A stretch of 64,000 nt of DNA from Candidatus Heimdallarchaeota archaeon (GTDB lineage: Archaea; Asgardarchaeota; Heimdallarchaeia; Heimdallarchaeales; Heimdallarchaeaceae): contig JAHLWR010000007.1 of assembly GCA_019057815.1 (NCBI GenBank), forward strand, positions 62,001 through 126,000, given 5' to 3'. The notes beneath the pieces were generated by a model. It saw only the letters and a list, made by a program, of their open reading frames with translations. It did no database searches and had not been told where the DNA came from. Shown here piece by piece: positions 1 to 8,605 of the stretch. Numbering within the stretch: the first letter of the stretch is position 1; each line of letters starts with the position of its first letter. The translations under genes were made by a program, and so were the position numbers.

Positions 1-102
1 ACTCCTCTATCCTCAGTTTTTATAGTGGGTGTTATTATCCTCGCTTGTATAGTTTCATTAAGGAGTAGCGTTAGAAAGAAGAAGAAAACAACAAAACTAT
101 AA
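1..102 (+). CDS. C-terminal end of a membrane-anchored protein (partial)
   Basis: The reading frame is open from base 1 and stops at 100-102, giving 33 residues. They form one hydrophobic helix (VFIVGVIILACIVSL) followed by a basic tail (RKKKKTTKL). This arrangement, an extracytoplasmic protein held by a C-terminal helix with a short Lys-rich cytoplasmic end, is repeated in the surface proteins at 13360, 19084 and 63057. The rest of the gene lies before the window, so its function cannot be told. Confidence 0.6.
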   Translation, partial: TPLSSVFIVGVIILACIVSLRSSVRKKKKTTKL

Positions 103-379
103 TAATAAATTAAAGTGTTTTTTCTTCTTTTTCGCCCTCTTTTCCATTCCAAATAGATTAGTGTCAAAACAATGCTACAACAATTTTGTCCTCAAAGGAT
201 TATAGGGCACCCAAACACGATATAATATCTTCCTATCTTCAAAAAAACCAATAAAGAAAGACTTTAGATGTGATTCACTTATATCTATTGTCTCATATAT
301 TAAGGATGTAAAAAAGAGGAAGAGTTGAAGGGCATGTTCCTGTTATGACTACGTTTCCATTCTGTTTCTAACAGCTGTT
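103..379. other. Intergenic: 3-prime flank of a NosD-like cassette
   Basis: No gene is visible. Read on the minus strand, this is the downstream flank of the NosD-like gene at 380-1990. It resembles the flank downstream of the third NosD-like gene (about 42,940-43,050): both contain a T-rich stretch, then TTTACATCCTT, then a segment close to ATATGAGACAATAGAT. Positions 223-258 repeat 2123-2158 with two mismatches, so the cassette is bounded by direct repeats. Confidence 0.5.
223..258. repeat. 36-nt direct repeat, copy A
   Basis: It begins TAATATCTTCCTATCTTC and matches 2123-2158 at 34 of 36 positions in the same orientation. The two copies sit on either side of the NosD-like gene at 380-1990. 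A diverged reverse-complement copy lies at about 41,558-41,590, upstream of the third NosD-like gene. It may mark the edges of a duplicating unit. Confidence 0.7.
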
Positions 380-1990
380 CTATTTCTTTGTCTTCTTTGA
401 GATAATCCTTGCGAGTAATAAAGGAAATACTAACATTAGTAGAGTAAATATAAAATATATTTGAGTTTCATCTGTATAATACTCAACAAGTTCATCAAGT
501 GGGTATAAGTCAATTGAATTCGCAGCACTATCAATGGAATAAGAACCTTCTCCTGACCAATCCGACCAGTAGTTTCCTTCAAGTGTTTCAGTATCATACC
601 AATAGTTATTAGCTCCATCATCTCTTGCTTGAGAAGTTCCAACTAGAAAATTGTCTACAAAGGTATTATGGTGAATAAGATTATTATCAGAGCCATACTC
701 TAAGAAAATCCCATATCCTTCATTTTCTTGTAGAAGATTGTAAGTAACGACACAAGAAACAGAATAGGAAAGATAGATACCATTACCATAACCGTTATTG
801 TTGTAGTTACACGTGTTGTTGACCACTATCGAACTATCAGAAAACCAAAGCCAGATGCCATGGTTGTTATTGTTATTGCACGTATTGTTATTGCACGTAT
901 TGTTAATGACAGTAGAACTAACAGAATACCAAAGCCTGATACCATGGACGTTGTTGTTGCACGTGCTGTTGGTAACAGTAGAACTAACAGAAGAGGAAAG
1001 ATAGATGCCGTCCCAGTTGTTGCTGCACGTGTTGTTAATAATAACTGAATATGTACAGGAGTAGAGAAATAGACCTATTGTAGCGTTATTTAATATTTGG
1101 TCACGTACTGTAACATTAGTACAATTGACTAATATCAGCTGCCCATAAACTGGTTCAGCAATTATCGTAGAGTCAAGATTGATGTAAAAACCTATTATTT
1201 CACCATTCACCCAATTATTTTCAACAGTATTATATGATATGTAAGCATCAATGGTATCTTCGTCTATATATAAACCACAATTGGTAAAAGTGTTATTTGC
1301 AACCGTTGAACTCCCAGAATTCCCAAGCCAGATGCCATTGGCATTATTGTTGCTGCACGTATTATTCGCGACAGTAGAACTACCAGAAGAGGAAAGCCTG
1401 ATGCCATCCCCATTGTGGTTGTTGCACGTATTATTTGCGACAGTAGAACTACCAGAATCTCCAAGATAGATGCCATGATAATTATTGTTACATGTGTTGT
1501 TAGTAACAGTAGAATTATCAGAATAATCAAGCAAGATACCTTGGTCATTGTTGCTGCACGTGTTGTTTGCAACAGTAGAACTACCAGAACCCCAAAGATA
1601 GATGCCGTAGCCAGCGACATTGTTGCTGCACGTGTTGTTAATGACAATTGCTGTTCCATCAGCAACATCATCAATATAAATGCCACAGACTTCTGCATCA
1701 ACATAGCAATTACGAATAACGAAATGTTTCGTTGTGTAAGCAATATAAATACCGCTAAAAGCTGTTGTTGAAATGTTATAACCTTCAATAAGATAAGGAC
1801 CTTCTTCCGTTCCTGTTCCTGGAAAAAACTCAAAATCGCTATCGCTTATTATTTCAATAGGATCATGAGGTGTCAACTCTAACGAATTAGGTCTATAACT
1901 ATTCTCTTCAGCAGTTATTTGTACATTGACATTCAATGCGTAGATTGACAATGTCAGTATTAATAGAATTAATATTGTTCTCTTTTTCAT
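380..1990 (-). CDS. Secreted NosD-like parallel beta-helix surface protein
   Basis: The 536-residue protein starts with a signal peptide (MKKRTILILLILTLSIYA). Its body is built from about 23-residue units centred on STVANNTCSNN and GIYL, the signature of right-handed parallel beta-helix proteins of the NosD/carbohydrate-binding CASH type. A conserved ending, LEGNYWSDWSG, comes before a C-terminal membrane helix and basic tail, so the protein is exported and membrane-anchored. Many NNT/NNS sequons suggest N-glycosylation. I chose ATG 1990 rather than an upstream in-frame start at 2002 because both full paralogues (40428 and 41715) start at the equivalent residue and share the upstream DNA. The ligand is unknown; polysaccharide binding or cleavage is typical of the fold. 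Confidence 0.8.
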   Translation of the reverse strand: MKKRTILILLILTLSIYALNVNVQITAEENSYRPNSLELTPHDPIEIISDSDFEFFPGTGTEEGPYLIEGYNISTTAFSGIYIAYTTKHFVIRNCYVDAEVCGIYIDDVADGTAIVINNTCSNNVAGYGIYLWGSGSSTVANNTCSNNDQGILLDYSDNSTVTNNTCNNNYHGIYLGDSGSSTVANNTCNNHNGDGIRLSSSGSSTVANNTCSNNNANGIWLGNSGSSTVANNTFTNCGLYIDEDTIDAYISYNTVENNWVNGEIIGFYINLDSTIIAEPVYGQLILVNCTNVTVRDQILNNATIGLFLYSCTYSVIINNTCSNNWDGIYLSSSVSSTVTNSTCNNNVHGIRLWYSVSSTVINNTCNNNTCNNNNNHGIWLWFSDSSIVVNNTCNYNNNGYGNGIYLSYSVSCVVTYNLLQENEGYGIFLEYGSDNNLIHHNTFVDNFLVGTSQARDDGANNYWYDTETLEGNYWSDWSGEGSYSIDSAANSIDLYPLDELVEYYTDETQIYFIFTLLMLVFPLLLARIISKKTKK

Positions 1991-2064
1991 AAAGTCACAC
2001 AAAATTAAACTCTTTATCTAATATATATTTTATGCAACAGATTCTTCTGTTAATATTCCTAACT
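1991..2064 (-). promoter_or_regulatory. Conserved NosD-family promoter with palindrome, copy 1
   Basis: Upstream of the gene ending at 380, this stretch contains a TATA-like ATAAAATATATAT (2021-2033, read on the minus strand) and, 3 bp farther upstream, a perfect inverted repeat AACAGA-N4-TCTGTT (2036-2051). The same order and much of the sequence recur at 40355-40427 and 41641-41714. The palindrome next to the TATA element could be an operator or an extended BRE; which one is an inference. Confidence 0.6.
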
Positions 2065-2122
2065 AGAATATTTCTCTGGTTTATATACCAATTTGAGAAT
2101 AATGAGGTAAACCCATCCGTTC

Positions 2123-2158
2123 TAATATCTTCCTATCTTCAAAAAATCTAATAAAGAA
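2123..2158. repeat. 36-nt direct repeat, copy B
   Basis: Partner of 223-258 (34 of 36 positions identical). It lies between the NosD-like promoter and the divergent gene at 2182. Its reverse complement, extended by TCCGTTC on the other side, is recognisable with about three mismatches at 41,558-41,590. Confidence 0.7.
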
Positions 2159-2181
2159 TAACTCAAGGGTTAGAATCTCTT

Positions 2182-2595
2182 ATGATGGAAGAACTCTTAG
2201 AACGTCAATCTTCAAGAACTTTTAGTATTCTAGAAAAGGTTCTTTTCGTCCTTTTCACTATTCTTTCTGTTATTGCTTCTGTTCTTTCCTTTACTTATTC
2301 TTCTGATAATTCTTCTTATTCCCTTGTTTTTAAAATCTTCATCGTTTTCTTGACTCTCTTAATCTTTCTCTACTCTTTCACCATCACTATCCTTATTCCT
2401 GTAATTACTAAGAACATTCTTCCAAAAGTGGTTGTCTTGCTTAACTACAATATTAATTCTTTCAAGTTTTTTTCTACTGAAAGGGTGGAATCTTTCCATT
2501 ACAAGAATTTCCAAGAGTTAGATCTATTTGAGGAAATTAGATTTGAAGAGAATAAGGATATGGATGAATTAACATTTTCAGGAGGTATTAACTAA
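2182..2595 (+). CDS. Small membrane protein with two TM helices
   Basis: This 137-residue protein is not recognised. Two hydrophobic segments (about residues 20-41 and 47-78, the second long enough for one helix plus more) follow a charged N terminus. The remaining 55 residues are soluble and end in an acidic stretch (FEENKDMDEL). The start is the ATG at 2182, with a second ATG directly after it. The next gene begins 2 bp after the stop codon and its ribosome binding site lies inside this gene, so the two are probably co-transcribed and perhaps translationally coupled. Confidence 0.6.
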   Translation: MMEELLERQSSRTFSILEKVLFVLFTILSVIASVLSFTYSSDNSSYSLVFKIFIVFLTLLIFLYSFTITILIPVITKNILPKVVVLLNYNINSFKFFSTERVESFHYKNFQELDLFEEIRFEENKDMDELTFSGGIN

Positions 2596-2597
2596 CT

Positions 2598-2864
2598 ATG
2601 TCATGGGAATTAATTTTCGAGATAGAACATAAATTTAAGAATAAAACTGTCGGTTTAGCTAATTATAAAATCTCTACCAGAAACGATTTGGAATACTTTT
2701 TAGCTCATTGTGTGAATGTTTCTAACAATTCTGACGATTTATGGTTTTACAGAGCTTTTCTTCTTGATCAAGAAGGTAAAAGTGTTCTCTTGACTAACCT
2801 TAATGATATTATTATTAACAAGGACAAATGTTTTAATTCTGATATTCTTTCAACTTGTGTCTAA
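2598..2864 (+). CDS. Small hypothetical protein, coupled to upstream membrane gene
   Basis: The 88-residue soluble protein is not recognised. A strong ribosome binding site (CAGGAGG) sits about 10 bases before ATG 2598, within the end of the gene at 2182. The protein has mixed alternating hydrophobic and charged residues and no membrane segment; the only cysteines are at C37, C79 and C87. With its neighbour it forms a two-gene unit of unknown role. Confidence 0.5.
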   Translation: MSWELIFEIEHKFKNKTVGLANYKISTRNDLEYFLAHCVNVSNNSDDLWFYRAFLLDQEGKSVLLTNLNDIIINKDKCFNSDILSTCV

Positions 2865-3068
2865 AGTGATTATATAAAAATCTCAAAAAACAACAGAACA
2901 AGGTAATAATCAATGTCCTATTACGAATTATTTTACAAGAGAATAAACTATAATCCCTAATTAACCATGGAAAAGACATTCAAATTAAATGAAGTGAAAG
3001 AATTTGATCTTGTGAACAATAACTATATAATTCGAAGGACCATATAACTATACCAAATGTGAAAATAG

Positions 3069-4022
3069 GTGTATTTATTGGAAGAAATTAATAGTGTTAT
3101 TGCGATGTTACAAGCTGATAATGTGTCACATAAAGAAATGGAAATTATATTATTGAAAATTATTGAAGTACAAGATATTGCAAATTTTTTAACCAATTTT
3201 TGTAATAAAATCGAGAATATGGAAAATTTAATTATACTTATGAAAAACCTTCTAATATTAGCAACTTATACTACTAAAGAATCTTTAACGGATTTCATTA
3301 TTGGAAAACTTGTAGTGAAGATAGAAAATACAATAGGTTACCAAAAGAGTATTCCTATTTATATCACCCCTCTTCAAGATGATGAATATTCACTAATGGG
3401 TGACTATCCTATGATTTATTTAGAATCAATCACTACTTCGGACGCTATTGAAACATTTAGAACTATTTTAAACAATAAGAACGATTTAATTGATTTTTCA
3501 AAAGGTTTTATTGAAGAAAAGATAAAAGAATTAGAAATTTTAAAGAAAGAACGAGAAAAATTAGAAAAAGGGGAAATAAAAACCCCAATAAAATTTATTT
3601 TATATGGTAAGGAGGTCGATTTTGAAAAAATTAATCCATTATCTAAAAAAAACATTTTGAAAAACCGAAAAATAATTAATACTATCATTACTAATTTATC
3701 AGGGTTGGAATTTAGCGATGAACTCCCTGTTGAATTGTCAATTGAAGAAATGAAAAAAGTAATCGACTGGCAACATCCTGAATTACCAAATTTTCCAGAA
3801 AACAAATATGGTGATGTTGGCCTCGTATCTTTACAAGATGAAATAGTATACAACATTGTCGAAGAAAAACTAGAAACTGAATATAATATTCTTATAGACT
3901 ATTTCGATGATTGTTGCGAGGACACTTTTGATATCTATACTTTTTATGGTTTTGAAAGAAAAATAGTAAAAAATATTTGTAATAAAATTCTTAATGAGTG
4001 TGGTCTAATTGAAAGAAAATAA
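3069..4022 (+). CDS. Hypothetical helical protein
   Basis: 317 residues, no recognised domain. The N-terminal 100 residues look helical and Leu/Ile-rich, and a charged coiled-coil-like segment rich in Glu and Lys (EEKIKELEILKKEREKLEKG) sits near the middle. The second half contains a clustered DYFDDCCED motif that could bind metal, which is speculative. GTG 3069 is used as the start; a TTG four codons on is an alternative. Intergenic DNA of about 200 bp separates it from the pair at 2182-2864, so it probably has its own promoter. Confidence 0.5.
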   Translation: MYLLEEINSVIAMLQADNVSHKEMEIILLKIIEVQDIANFLTNFCNKIENMENLIILMKNLLILATYTTKESLTDFIIGKLVVKIENTIGYQKSIPIYITPLQDDEYSLMGDYPMIYLESITTSDAIETFRTILNNKNDLIDFSKGFIEEKIKELEILKKEREKLEKGEIKTPIKFILYGKEVDFEKINPLSKKNILKNRKIINTIITNLSGLEFSDELPVELSIEEMKKVIDWQHPELPNFPENKYGDVGLVSLQDEIVYNIVEEKLETEYNILIDYFDDCCEDTFDIYTFYGFERKIVKNICNKILNECGLIERK

Positions 4023-4144
4023 AGAAACTACTCCCATTAGTACTTGACAAAAATCCTGAATGTGTAATCCTACACTATAAACCGAAGATGAAACAAGAAA
4101 ACAGTGTTTCATAGTTTAAATATCCAAATCTTAATGACAAAATA

Positions 4145-4372
4145 ATGGATTCTAATTTTTACTCTGATTTTCAATTAGGAATGATACAAACAGAAACTGA
4201 GAAAGCTTATTTTGCTAGTATTTTTAAATTAACAGATGACCCCGTCTGGATTCCTAAGAGTGTTGTTGAACCTAAGACTATGAAACTCAAAAAGTGGTTT
4301 ATCAATCAATTACAACACGAACTCAAAACCATTAAACAAACAACTTTGGCTGATTATTTTCTTACAAAGTAG
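4145..4372 (+). CDS. 75-residue protein with C-terminal PCNA-interaction (PIP) motif
   Basis: A small acidic-then-basic protein with no known domain. Its last residues read KQTTLADYFLTK, in which Q65-x-x-L68-x-x-Y71-F72 fits the PIP-box consensus Qxx(hydrophobic)xx(aromatic)(aromatic). In archaea this motif is commonly at the C terminus of proteins that bind the sliding clamp PCNA, such as Fen1, PolB and RFC. A TATA-like TTTAAATAT about 30 bases before ATG 4145 suggests a leaderless transcript and supports a real gene. Binding to PCNA is an inference from the motif; the rest of the protein gives no hint of activity. Confidence 0.55.
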   Translation: MDSNFYSDFQLGMIQTETEKAYFASIFKLTDDPVWIPKSVVEPKTMKLKKWFINQLQHELKTIKQTTLADYFLTK

Positions 4373-4580
4373 TTTGATACATTCATCCTCCAATCATCTG
4401 TTTTTGGTTAGCTTCCCAATTGTGCAGTTTTCTATAGAAAAATATTAGTGGTAATAAGTGTAAATATTCATTTCTACCTCTAGATAACCAAGATCTCTAG
4501 ATATATTTGGTTATCACATGATTGAAGGAATGAAGATATTATTAGAAAAACAAATAATAACAAGACTGAAGATTAAAAAC

Positions 4581-5999
4581 TTAAACGTAAATAAATTTAG
4601 GTTCAGTGATTTCTCCAACAATCCACATTATCATTTCTTTTAGATCATGTTGCATATTTTCAATATGAGGTATTAGATCTAACCATCCATATTTTGGTAG
4701 TGTTTTCTTCACCTGTTCTAATTTTTCTATATATTTATTGTATACTTCTATTTCTTTTTTCTTTTTGTTCTCAAAATAGATTTTTAATTCGGGTTTATTC
4801 GCAATTTTAGGTTTTATTATTTTAATAAAGAATTTATGACATTGACAGAAACCAACAGTTATAACTAATACATCAACTGGCAAATCACTCAAATACAATT
4901 CAGCTATATACTCACGTTGTTTTATATTTAAAGCAAACTTAGGTTTTGTTGTGTGTTCTTCACAACTTTCCATAAGATAAGATTTTGACTCAACAAAATA
5001 CATAGTATTATCTTTGATAAAATCAAACTCACTGTTATTTCCAGAAATAAACCAATAATCCATAAGCCACTCATAAATATTAAAAAAAGAGTAATGTTTA
5101 GCTAAAAGATTATTATAAAATTCTTTAGGTAAAATAGTTTCTAATGTTTTTGTACTTATTTTTATGGTTTTATATTTCAATAATTGTCGAAACATTCCTT
5201 CTAAAATCTTTCCTTCTTCTGAAATCGATTGAATTACGTCATCAATAGATATTTCAACAAAATCCTTTCCCGATATTTTTTCATAATCTTTCAACTTTTC
5301 TTTTTCTATTTTCTTCCACTTCTTAAAAACAAGTTCAAGAATAAGATCAGTGATATTTTTGTGCCATATTTCTAATTTCATTTGATTTGGCTTCAAGAAC
5401 CCCCCTCTTACATAATAAAACGCATCTCCTTCTCCGGTTATAGATAATCCTCTTTCACATTTTAACACTTGTTCTTCTTTTATAGTATCAAAATTCACTG
5501 TATTTGAACATTTATCGCATCGTAATTTTTGCTTATCTTCGGAATAGAAATCTAAGTACCCTTTACAATTTTCTATTGTACATTTAATTGAAAGGTAACT
5601 TGGCCACTTATCAGGATTTTTTAATACATTTTTTATGTTACTTTTTCTTGTTTCTTCAAAATTACGTATCTTTATTGATTCTTCTGTTTCAGCGAGTAAA
5701 ATCAGTATTAAGTTTTTAATATCATTATAATCAGAATTATATACTCTACTTCCTCCTACCCTTTGTTCTTTATTTGTAACAAACATTTTGAAGCCTTTAA
5801 AAAATTCTTTTTCTATAACCTTTTCTGCAATCTTTCCTCTTATTTGTCTGTAGTTTATTGTTTTATTAGAAAGTATATCTTGGATGGTAGCTCTCTTCTC
5901 ATCAGTTAATATATATCTATCAAATAGCTCTAATTCTCTATATTTCTCAAAAGGATAAGTTTTTTCCCATATTACTTCATATTTGAATCCCTTAACCAT
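4581..5999 (-). CDS. Zn-ribbon protein with PD-(D/E)XK nuclease-like motif
   Basis: 472 residues. A central zinc ribbon is visible as CTIENC followed about 25 residues later by CDKC. Farther on, EFDFIKDNTMYFVESKSY has the arrangement D...hydrophobic-E-S-K expected of a PD-(D/E)XK nuclease core (catalytic D, then ExK after a beta hairpin). The protein ends with a Lys-rich helical region. These features suggest a DNA-processing or defence nuclease of an undescribed type. It stands alone, with about 200 bp of AT-rich DNA on each side. The family assignment rests on motif reading only. Confidence 0.5.
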   Translation of the reverse strand: MVKGFKYEVIWEKTYPFEKYRELELFDRYILTDEKRATIQDILSNKTINYRQIRGKIAEKVIEKEFFKGFKMFVTNKEQRVGGSRVYNSDYNDIKNLILILLAETEESIKIRNFEETRKSNIKNVLKNPDKWPSYLSIKCTIENCKGYLDFYSEDKQKLRCDKCSNTVNFDTIKEEQVLKCERGLSITGEGDAFYYVRGGFLKPNQMKLEIWHKNITDLILELVFKKWKKIEKEKLKDYEKISGKDFVEISIDDVIQSISEEGKILEGMFRQLLKYKTIKISTKTLETILPKEFYNNLLAKHYSFFNIYEWLMDYWFISGNNSEFDFIKDNTMYFVESKSYLMESCEEHTTKPKFALNIKQREYIAELYLSDLPVDVLVITVGFCQCHKFFIKIIKPKIANKPELKIYFENKKKKEIEVYNKYIEKLEQVKKTLPKYGWLDLIPHIENMQHDLKEMIMWIVGEITEPKFIYV

Positions 6000-6207
6000 T
6001 TAATTCAACTTAGAACAATCAATTGTGATTATATTAATTATAGTATCTGGAATATAAATTGTTCTTTATTCTCATAGAAGTCAGCATGAATCTTTTCTAG
6101 TTGAATAGATTACTTCATGCATGTTTAACTTCCTTTCATCTTTTCCATTCATCTGAAAATAAAAAAGGAAAAAAGATGACTAAAAAAGCAATATGAACTT
6201 TATCTTC

Positions 6208-6660
6208 CTAATATACTCCATATGTTTGGATTTTTTGCTTGTAATCTCTTATCGTTTGTTTCAACTCTTTTTGATTAATCCAGCTTTTTTCTCTTATCAA
6301 GTTTAGATAAATACGATATATTCTTTCTCCACATGTTAGTGAGAGTAACGATAACACAATTACTAGTGCATGTTCCTCTGGATCTACAAAGTCTTGTTCT
6401 TCTTGTTCTACCGACTCTATCGCTAATTCCTCGATACTATCGAAAAAAGTCTTTTCTAACTTGAATTTTGTCTTTAAATGTTTTATTAATTCCTTTATTT
6501 TCTCTTTTACTCCCTCTTGTACTATATTCTTTTTTCCTCTTATTTTCTTCTCTGAACTCTCTATTTCTGTATCAAAAAAAATTTGCACATTGTTAGAAGT
6601 TCCCAAATCCCTTAGTAATGTGCATTTATGTTTTGACCCTTGAACCATTTCTATAGCCAT
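6208..6660 (-). CDS. Hypothetical helical protein
   Basis: 150 residues, unrecognised. The middle is Lys/Glu-rich and helical, followed by an acidic patch (ESVEQEEQDFVDPEE), a short hydrophobic helix (ALVIVLSLLSLTCG) and a basic C terminus. A TATA-like element (GGTATTTAAAAAG on the minus strand, about 6685-6697) lies roughly 25-35 bases before ATG 6660, so the transcript is probably leaderless. A perfect tandem 11-bp repeat lies just upstream of that TATA element, so the gene may be under a dedicated regulator. Confidence 0.5.
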   Translation of the reverse strand: MAIEMVQGSKHKCTLLRDLGTSNNVQIFFDTEIESSEKKIRGKKNIVQEGVKEKIKELIKHLKTKFKLEKTFFDSIEELAIESVEQEEQDFVDPEEHALVIVLSLLSLTCGERIYRIYLNLIREKSWINQKELKQTIRDYKQKIQTYGVY

Positions 6661-6969
6661 GTCAACTTATTCTTTCTCTTTTTCTTTTTAAATACCTATC
6701 GTACCAGATTGCAGTTAGATTGCAGTTTTTCTTTTTTTTCCTAATATTTTTATTATTTTTTATCATTTAATGACGAAAATTATCTACAAATCATTATTAC
6801 TACATCTATTACTCCCTTTATTCCTTACTTTTCCTTCTTTTCTTGTAATCTAACTGTTACCTTTTCTTACTTCCTTTATATTTCTTATCAGTAACTTTTT
6901 TCAATTTCAGTTTTATTTAGAACCAAACTAATTCATTTAAATAATGTAAATAGTGAACTGTGAGATAAC
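6661..6969. other. Divergent intergenic region with two promoters
   Basis: This 309-bp region has no gene. It is strongly T/C-rich on the plus strand. It carries the promoter of the minus-strand gene at 6208-6660 at its left end and a TATA-like CATTTAAATAATG about 40 bases before ATG 6970 at its right end. I see nothing else in it apart from the tandem repeat at 6706-6727. Confidence 0.5.
6706..6727. promoter_or_regulatory. Perfect tandem 11-bp repeat next to a TATA box
   Basis: AGATTGCAGTT occurs twice head to tail (6706-6716 and 6717-6727), one DNA helical turn per unit. It lies about 10 bases upstream of the TATA-like element of the minus-strand gene starting at 6660. The placement suits a site for an activator contacting the basal machinery, but no regulator is identified. 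Confidence 0.45.
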
Positions 6970-8088
6970 ATGAAAGATTTTTATAAAGAATGGAATGAAC
7001 TAGAGAAATTCCATAAAGTAACTAGTTCTAGTAATCCATTAAAAAATGAAGGGATTAAAGCGTTTTTAGAATTATCTAAGTTTGCCAAAAAACTCGAACT
7101 TAAAGTCCCTAAAAACCCATCATTTTATTTTAGGTTTGGTAGTAATGCTCACTATAATTGGTTAATTAAAACTAACAAATTGGTTAAGATCATTTCAGAA
7201 ATTCCAAATTATGAACCACGAATCAAGAAATTTTTCAACAATGATAATTATTTTGATTCTCTATCTGCACTTTATGAACTGGAAATGGCTTTAAAATTCA
7301 AATTACAAGGTTTTGAAGTTGTTTTTACAGATGAAAATACTCCTGATAAAATACCAGATATAGAGATTAAACTAGCTGATAAAGTTTTTAATCTTGAAGT
7401 TACTTCTTTAAACAATCCTGATCAAGATAAAGAGATACAAGAATTTTATTCGCAGTTATTGAATTTAATATTGAGGCATAAGGTAGAGATTGCTGGTAAT
7501 ATAATTGATGTTCCCAAAAATATGCATAGCAATCTTTTACAAGAGATTGAAAATAGAATAATAGAATCCAAAGAAAAGGGAGAAATAACTAAGATAATAG
7601 AAGAAGGAAAATTAATTCTTGAAATTGCTCCTAATCGGAGTACTGAAAAATTAACTCTTACAGGATTCCATTTTGTTAATAAGGAATTAAAAAATATCGA
7701 AGATAAGGTCAATCAGGTTATCAAAGATAAAAGCGGTCAACTCTCTGTTAACCAAAACCCAGGTATTCTTTGTATTTATAGCGGGAGTAGAACCATTAAT
7801 ATTGAAAAATTATATACTAAAGCTTACGATAAAATTAATCCTTATCTTCAGACCATGCCAAACCTATCAGCTTTAGTTCTTAGTTCATACTCGGACTTTT
7901 ATCCTCTTAAAACATTAAATCATTTGAAATCATCAATTGGTTCTAAAGTGTTATGTGTATTAGAACCTAGATTTGGTGAAACTGAACAGTCAATTATTTG
8001 GAAAAACAGTACTGCTTCCTATGAGTTACCTCCTGAATTTATTGAATCCTATGAAACTTTTGATCATCAAGTATCAGAGATTATATAA
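6970..8088 (+). CDS. Hypothetical protein with degenerate PD-(D/E)XK-like motif
   Basis: 372 residues. At about residues 130-152 it reads KIPDIEIKLADKVFNLEVTS: an acidic pair after a Pro, a beta hairpin, then hydrophobic-E-x-T. This resembles a PD-(D/E)XK nuclease core in which the usual lysine is threonine. The protein at 9027 has the same arrangement (ADIEVRTDEIVFQIECTHS), so the two probably share a fold. The N-terminal 120 residues are helical and the C-terminal half is mixed alpha/beta. Cleavage activity is uncertain because the lysine is missing. The start ATG 6970 follows a TATA-like element at a distance suiting a short leader. Confidence 0.45.
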   Translation: MKDFYKEWNELEKFHKVTSSSNPLKNEGIKAFLELSKFAKKLELKVPKNPSFYFRFGSNAHYNWLIKTNKLVKIISEIPNYEPRIKKFFNNDNYFDSLSALYELEMALKFKLQGFEVVFTDENTPDKIPDIEIKLADKVFNLEVTSLNNPDQDKEIQEFYSQLLNLILRHKVEIAGNIIDVPKNMHSNLLQEIENRIIESKEKGEITKIIEEGKLILEIAPNRSTEKLTLTGFHFVNKELKNIEDKVNQVIKDKSGQLSVNQNPGILCIYSGSRTINIEKLYTKAYDKINPYLQTMPNLSALVLSSYSDFYPLKTLNHLKSSIGSKVLCVLEPRFGETEQSIIWKNSTASYELPPEFIESYETFDHQVSEII

Positions 8089-8227
8089 TTTTTCCTCTCG
8101 TTACTGCTAATAAGAAAAAAAAGAGGAACTCAAATTTTTTTTGGATACTCCACATATTGTTCTTTCATTTGCTAAAGAAATCTTTATTTTCAAAAATGAT
8201 TAAATAGAAGAGACAGATGGTTTTTTA

Positions 8228-8605
8228 TTAATAATTAGGACTAAATGTAAAAAATATCAAAATTGAAATATACATTACCGTACCCAAATACAAATAACAA
8301 ATAAATTTTGTAGGTTTCTTTTTTATCATTTTTTTTCTGTTTGAAAGGTAATTAAAGCAATTATTTGAGAAATAAAATCCGAGAGGTATTGCTCCCAAAG
8401 TAATTCCTACATATCCAAAATCACTATATAAATACCAAGGGATACTCTCAATTAATCCTCGGGCTGCAATTCCAATAAAGGTTATGCTCATAACAACTAA
8501 CCAGATAATAGTACAAAATCCCAGTCTCTTAAGCAATACTTGTTTTTCTTCGTCTAATTCTTGAAACTTTGTTTTCATATATTTTTTAATTTTTAATTTA
8601 CTCAT
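8228..8605 (-). CDS. Small membrane protein, three TM helices
   Basis: 125 residues with a basic, helical N terminus (KIKKYMKTKFQELDEEK). Three hydrophobic segments follow: about residues 30-50 (FCTIIWLVVMSITFIGIAA), 64-80 (YVGITLGAIPLGFYFSN) and 101-121 (FICYLYLGTVMYISILIFF). A basic loop, NRKKMIKKKPTK, lies between the last two. It is not a family I know. An inverted repeat (8667-8687) lies about 60-80 bases upstream of the start and may be part of its control region. Confidence 0.55.
   Translation of the reverse strand: MSKLKIKKYMKTKFQELDEEKQVLLKRLGFCTIIWLVVMSITFIGIAARGLIESIPWYLYSDFGYVGITLGAIPLGFYFSNNCFNYLSNRKKMIKKKPTKFICYLYLGTVMYISILIFFTFSPNY

Noticed and set aside
780-1640. Regular DNA repeats that might suggest a CRISPR array
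   Set aside because: Units vary in length and sequence and stay in frame with a beta-helix protein; there are no uniform repeats or unique spacers and no cas genes.
813-1833. Open frames on both strands inside the NosD-like gene, and similar ones at 42046-42624
   Set aside because: They are shadows created by the short repeats of the beta-helix gene; composition is Val/Leu or Arg/Asn monotony with no independent start signal.
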